Positions 60,778 through 64,000 of a DNA stretch of 64,000 nt are shown here, one piece after another. The position numbers and the translations under genes are program-made. Numbering within the stretch: position 1 is the stretch's first letter; the number at the start of each line of letters is the position of its first letter. The notes under the pieces were generated by a model. The model searched no databases, had not been told where the DNA came from, and worked only from the letters and a program-made list of their open reading frames with translations. The DNA is from Paraburkholderia acidipaludis NBRC 101816 (GTDB lineage Bacteria > Pseudomonadota > Gammaproteobacteria > Burkholderiales > Burkholderiaceae). The stretch covers positions 1 through 64,000 of the forward strand of contig NZ_BAXZ01000022.1 of assembly GCF_000684975.1 (NCBI RefSeq), given 5' to 3'.

Positions 60778-62037
60778 ATGAGCAAGGAAACCCGGGACGC
60801 CACGCCGCCGTCCCCGCTGCTCGACCGCAGCGATGTACGCGTGAAGCATGCCACCGGGATCGGCGAGAGCCTTTCCGCCTTCGTCGACCGGATCCGCTCC
60901 GGCGACCTCGGCTCGCTGCCGGTGATCGTGGGTCTCGTCATCATCTGGACCGTGTTCACGAGCCTGAACCCGATCTTTCTTTCCGCCGACAACCTCGTGA
61001 ACCTGCTGTTCGACTGCTCGACGGTCGGGGTCATCTCGCTCGGCATCGTCTGCGTGCTGCTGGTGGGCGAGATCGACCTCTCGGTGGGCTCCATGAGCGG
61101 CTTCGCCTCCGCGCTCGTGGGCACGCTCTGGGTCAACGAAGGATGGCCCGTGCTGCTCGCCATCGTGGCCGCCGTGGTTGTGGGCGCGCTGATCGGCGCG
61201 CTCTACGCGCTGCTGCTGAACCGCCTCGGCATGCCGAGCTTCGTCTCCACGCTGGCGGGTCTGCTCGCGATACTCGGCATGCAGCTCTACGTGCTCGGCT
61301 CCGACGGTTCGATCAACCTGCCCTACGGTTCGACCGTGGTGAACTTCGGGCAACTGATGATCATTCCCGCGCTCGTCTCGCATGTGCTGGCGCTGCTGCC
61401 AGGACTCGCGATCGTGCTGCTCGGGCTGCGCACCCGCGAGCGCCGCCGCGCGGCTCGCCTTTCGGCGCCCTCGGTGGGCGGCCTGCTTGCGCGCGGCGTG
61501 GTCATCACGGTGTTTCTCGAGCTCGTGGTGAGCTATCTCGACCGCGGGCGCGGCGTGCCGCTGATGTTCGGCCTTTTCCTCGGCCTCGCTCTCGCCATGA
61601 ATTACGCGCTCATGCGCACGCGCTGGGGCCGTTCGATGAACGCCGTGGGCGGCAATCGCGAAGCCGCGCGCCGCGCCGGTATCAACGTCCGCGGCATCTA
61701 CATGAGCGCGTTCATGCTCTGCGCGGGCCTCGCCGCGCTCGGCGGCGTGCTCACGGCCGCGCGGCTCGCCTCGGCGAGCCAGCAGGCCGGCACCGGCGAC
61801 GTGAACCTGAACGCCATCGCGGCGGCCGTGATCGGCGGCACGAGCCTGTTCGGCGGGCGCGGCAGCGCGTGGTCGGCCGTGCTCGGCATCATCGTGATCC
61901 AGTCGATCGCGAGCGGCCTCACGCTGCTGAATCTGTCTTCCTCGCTGCGCTTCATGATCACCGGCGCGGTGCTGGCGATCGCGGTGATCGTCGACTCGCT
62001 GGCCCGGCGCTCGCGTGTCACGCATGGCCGCGCGTAA
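60778..62037 (+). CDS. sugar ABC transporter permease (RbsC/XylH family)
   Basis: 419 aa from ATG 60778, which has GAGAGG seven bases upstream; ATG 60763 overlaps the ATPase stop as ATGA and is equally possible. About ten membrane segments. VLLVGEIDLSVGSMSGFASA and GGNREAARRAGINVRGIYMS (coupling loop) plus GGTSLFGGRGSAWSAVLGI are RbsC/XylH hallmarks. The length of about 400 and the long loop with RTRERRRAARLSAPSVGG near residue 220 resemble XylH. It is the only permease of the operon and probably forms a homodimer. Confidence 0.93.
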   Translation: MSKETRDATPPSPLLDRSDVRVKHATGIGESLSAFVDRIRSGDLGSLPVIVGLVIIWTVFTSLNPIFLSADNLVNLLFDCSTVGVISLGIVCVLLVGEIDLSVGSMSGFASALVGTLWVNEGWPVLLAIVAAVVVGALIGALYALLLNRLGMPSFVSTLAGLLAILGMQLYVLGSDGSINLPYGSTVVNFGQLMIIPALVSHVLALLPGLAIVLLGLRTRERRRAARLSAPSVGGLLARGVVITVFLELVVSYLDRGRGVPLMFGLFLGLALAMNYALMRTRWGRSMNAVGGNREAARRAGINVRGIYMSAFMLCAGLAALGGVLTAARLASASQQAGTGDVNLNAIAAAVIGGTSLFGGRGSAWSAVLGIIVIQSIASGLTLLNLSSSLRFMITGAVLAIAVIVDSLARRSRVTHGRA

Positions 62038-62064
62038 TTCCAAGCATCCTGGAGAGAGTCATCC

Positions 62065-62793
62065 ATGTCTGAATCGATGAAGGGAAAGGTGGCCGCCATC
62101 ACGGGCGCGGCATCGGGTATCGGCCTCGAATGCGCGCGCACGCTCGTGGCAGCGGGCGCGAAGGTCGTATTGATCGACCGCGCCAAAGAGCGGCTCGAAG
62201 CCTGCTGCGCTGACCTGGGGCCGAACGCGTTCGCGTTGCAGGTGGATCTGCTGCAGCCCGCGGAGGTGTCCGCGATGCTGCCGAAGATCTTGCAGCTCGC
62301 AGGGGGCCTCGACATCTTCCATGCGAACGCGGGCGCCTATATCGGCGGCGAGGTCGTGAACGGCAATCCCGACGACTGGGACCGCATGCTGAACCTCAAT
62401 ATCAACGCGGCGTTCCGGTCCGTGCATGCGGTGCTGCCCCACATGGTCGCGCAGCAGTCGGGCGACATCGTCTTCACGAGCTCGATTGCAGGCATCGTGC
62501 CGGTGGTGTGGGAGCCCATCTACACGGCTTCGAAGTTCGCCGTGCAGGCCTTCGTTCACACCACGCGCCGCCAGGTGGCGAAGCACGGCGTGCGAGTGGG
62601 CGCGGTGGCGCCGGGGCCCGTCGTCACGGCGTTGCTCGACGACTGGCCGAAGGCCAAAATGGAGGAGGCGCTGGCCTCGGGCAGCCTGATGCAGCCGAAA
62701 GAGGTCGCCGACGCGGTACTCTTCATGCTGACGCGGCCGCGCAACGTGACCATACGCGATCTCGTGATCCTGCCTAACAGCGTGGATCTTTGA
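62065..62793 (+). CDS. SDR polyol dehydrogenase (ribitol/sorbitol dehydrogenase-like)
   Basis: 242 aa. SDR motifs TGAASGIG, VLIDRAKERL (Asp, NAD preference), HANAGAYIGG, LNINAAFR (Asn), FTSSIAGIVP (Ser), YTASKFAVQAF (Tyr/Lys). The pattern with WEPIYTASK and the C-terminal RDLVILPNSVDL is that of ribitol 2-dehydrogenases and related pentitol enzymes. It would oxidise the imported polyol to a ketose, which the following FGGY kinase phosphorylates. Start ATG 62065 with GGAGAG 18 bases upstream. Confidence 0.9.
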   Translation: MSESMKGKVAAITGAASGIGLECARTLVAAGAKVVLIDRAKERLEACCADLGPNAFALQVDLLQPAEVSAMLPKILQLAGGLDIFHANAGAYIGGEVVNGNPDDWDRMLNLNINAAFRSVHAVLPHMVAQQSGDIVFTSSIAGIVPVVWEPIYTASKFAVQAFVHTTRRQVAKHGVRVGAVAPGPVVTALLDDWPKAKMEEALASGSLMQPKEVADAVLFMLTRPRNVTIRDLVILPNSVDL

Positions 62794-62822
62794 GCGCGGG
62801 CGCCGCCTTCCTTTCCCCTGAC

Positions 62823-64000
62823 ATGCAAACAGCGATGAGCACAGACAATCCCGCAGCCGGCGCGGCTGCAAGCGGTTCGCACGGCACGCGCTACGCGATA
62901 GGCGTGGACGTGGGCACGGGCAGCGCCCGCGCGGGCATTTTCGATCCCTCGGGCGTCATGGTGGCCTCGGCGAAGCACGACATCACCGTGTTTCACGCGA
63001 GCGGCGCGATCGTCGAACAGTCGAGCACGGAGATCTGGAAGGCCGTCTGCCGCGCGGTGAAAGACGCACTCGCGACGGCCGCCGTTGCGCCCGACGCGAT
63101 CGCCGGGATCAGCTTCGACGCCACCTGTTCGCTGGTCGTGCTGGGCGAGGGCGGCCGGCCCCTGCCGGTGGGGCCGACCGAAAAGGACGAGCGCGACATC
63201 ATCGTGTGGATGGACCATCGCGCGCTCGGGCAGGCGCAACGCATCAACGAGACGGGACATGCGGTGCTCAAGTTCGTGGGCGGCACGATCTCGCCGGAGA
63301 TGGAAACGCCCAAGCTGCTGTGGCTGCTCGAGAACCGGCCCCACGTGTTCGAGGCGGCCTGGCAGTTCTTCGATCTGACCGACTTCCTGACATGGCGCGC
63401 GAGCGGCGATCTCGCGCGCTCCACCTGCACCGTCACCTGCAAGTGGACCTACCTCGCGCACGAGCGGCGCTGGGACGAAAGCTACTTCCGCGCGGTGGGT
63501 CTTGGCGTGCTGGCCGACGAAGGCTTTGCGCGCATCGGGCAGCGTGTCGTGGAGCCCGGCACGCCGCTTGGCAGCGGTTTGACCGCGCAGGCCGCGGCGG
63601 AACTGGGCCTGCGGGCGGGCACCCCGGTCGCGGCGGGCGTGATCGACGCGCACGCGGGGGGCATCGGCACGGTGGGCGCGGACGGCGCGCCCGAGTCCTG
63701 CCTCGGCTATGTTTTCGGCACCTCGTCGTGCACGATGACGACCACGCGCGAACCGGTGTTCGTGCCGGGCGTCTGGGGACCGTACTTCTCGGCGATGGTG
63801 CCGCAGGCGTGGCTCAACGAAGGCGGCCAGTCAGTGGCCGGCGCGGCGATCGAGCGGCTGCTGGCGATGCATCCGCTGGCCGCCGAAACGCAGCGCAGCG
63901 CAGAAGATGCGGGGCAGTCGCTGCCGGCACTGCTTGCCGGTCTCGCGGTGCAGGTGTCCGACAACCTTTCGGCGGCGGTCGGGCTCGCGCACGGCTTGCA
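62823..64000 (+). CDS. FGGY-family carbohydrate kinase (ribulokinase-like), 3' end outside the window
   Basis: 392 codons visible from ATG 62823 (ATG 62835 is an alternative; no strong Shine-Dalgarno). FGGY fold: AIGVDVGTGSARAGIFDPSG (phosphate loop 1), AIAGISFDATCSLVVLGEGG, IIVWMDHRALGQAQRINETG and GVIDAHAGGIGTVGA, then FGTSSCTMTTTREPVFVPG. The DATCSL and WMDHRA motifs are those of the D-ribulokinase/ribitol-kinase-like branch rather than xylulokinases. It would phosphorylate the ketose formed by the SDR and complete the polyol pathway. The C-terminal part lies outside the window. Confidence 0.9.
   Translation, partial: MQTAMSTDNPAAGAAASGSHGTRYAIGVDVGTGSARAGIFDPSGVMVASAKHDITVFHASGAIVEQSSTEIWKAVCRAVKDALATAAVAPDAIAGISFDATCSLVVLGEGGRPLPVGPTEKDERDIIVWMDHRALGQAQRINETGHAVLKFVGGTISPEMETPKLLWLLENRPHVFEAAWQFFDLTDFLTWRASGDLARSTCTVTCKWTYLAHERRWDESYFRAVGLGVLADEGFARIGQRVVEPGTPLGSGLTAQAAAELGLRAGTPVAAGVIDAHAGGIGTVGADGAPESCLGYVFGTSSCTMTTTREPVFVPGVWGPYFSAMVPQAWLNEGGQSVAGAAIERLLAMHPLAAETQRSAEDAGQSLPALLAGLAVQVSDNLSAAVGLAHGL

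Overview
The window is high-GC DNA (only the origin and promoter stretches are AT-rich) whose gene content and codon use point to a betaproteobacterium of the Burkholderia/Paraburkholderia/Caballeronia group. It carries the replication and partition origin of a secondary replicon (chromosome 2 or a megaplasmid): a Rep initiator, about 20 directly repeated 17-bp iterons, parAB with three identical 16-bp parS-like palindromes, a KfrA-like coiled-coil protein and a degenerate tyrosine recombinase. No rRNA, tRNA, CRISPR array or intact insertion sequence was recognised.

Left part (1-25.3 kb), mostly minus strand: the 5' part of a thiolase (PHA-type acetyl-CoA acetyltransferase) and a phasin; a rare-sugar operon (substrate-binding protein, ATPase, two permeases, tagatose/psicose-3-epimerase-like isomerase, P-loop kinase, aldose-1-epimerase-like protein) divergent from a LacI regulator with twin palindromic operators; an IclR regulator, a GST and an operon of three SDRs, a KstD-like flavoprotein and an MFS transporter behind a perfect 22-bp palindrome; a PLD lipoprotein; gene debris (DUF692 and a possible AraC remnant); an exported beta-barrel-like protein; a TetR/DUF1348 pair; YceI; and tdh-kbl (threonine to glycine) divergent from an XRE-cupin regulator.

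Origin region (25.3-35 kb): an unknown gene directly behind a textbook LexA box, the recombinase-like protein, two inverted iterons, kfrA-like, a 1.9-kb non-coding iteron region, repA, a strong hairpin, parB, parS, parA, two more parS, an ArsC-like gene, a cluster of DnaA-box-like sites and an FMN reductase.

Right part (35-64 kb): a hybrid histidine kinase; a CheY-CheC-diguanylate cyclase operon; a hopanoid locus (hpnD, hpnE, shc, hpnG, then a thioesterase, a VapBC module, mlaA-hpnN and a divergent hpnM/mlaC-like gene), combining synthesis of sterol-like lipids with their putative trafficking to the outer membrane; a NarL-type two-component pair; a GDPD-like lipoprotein lacking the usual metal-ligand motifs; cstA-ybdD with a clear terminator; and a pentitol-type operon (AraC regulator, sugar ABC transporter, SDR polyol dehydrogenase, FGGY kinase) running off the right edge.

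Functional names come from sequence motifs and remembered family resemblance; no database search was run.
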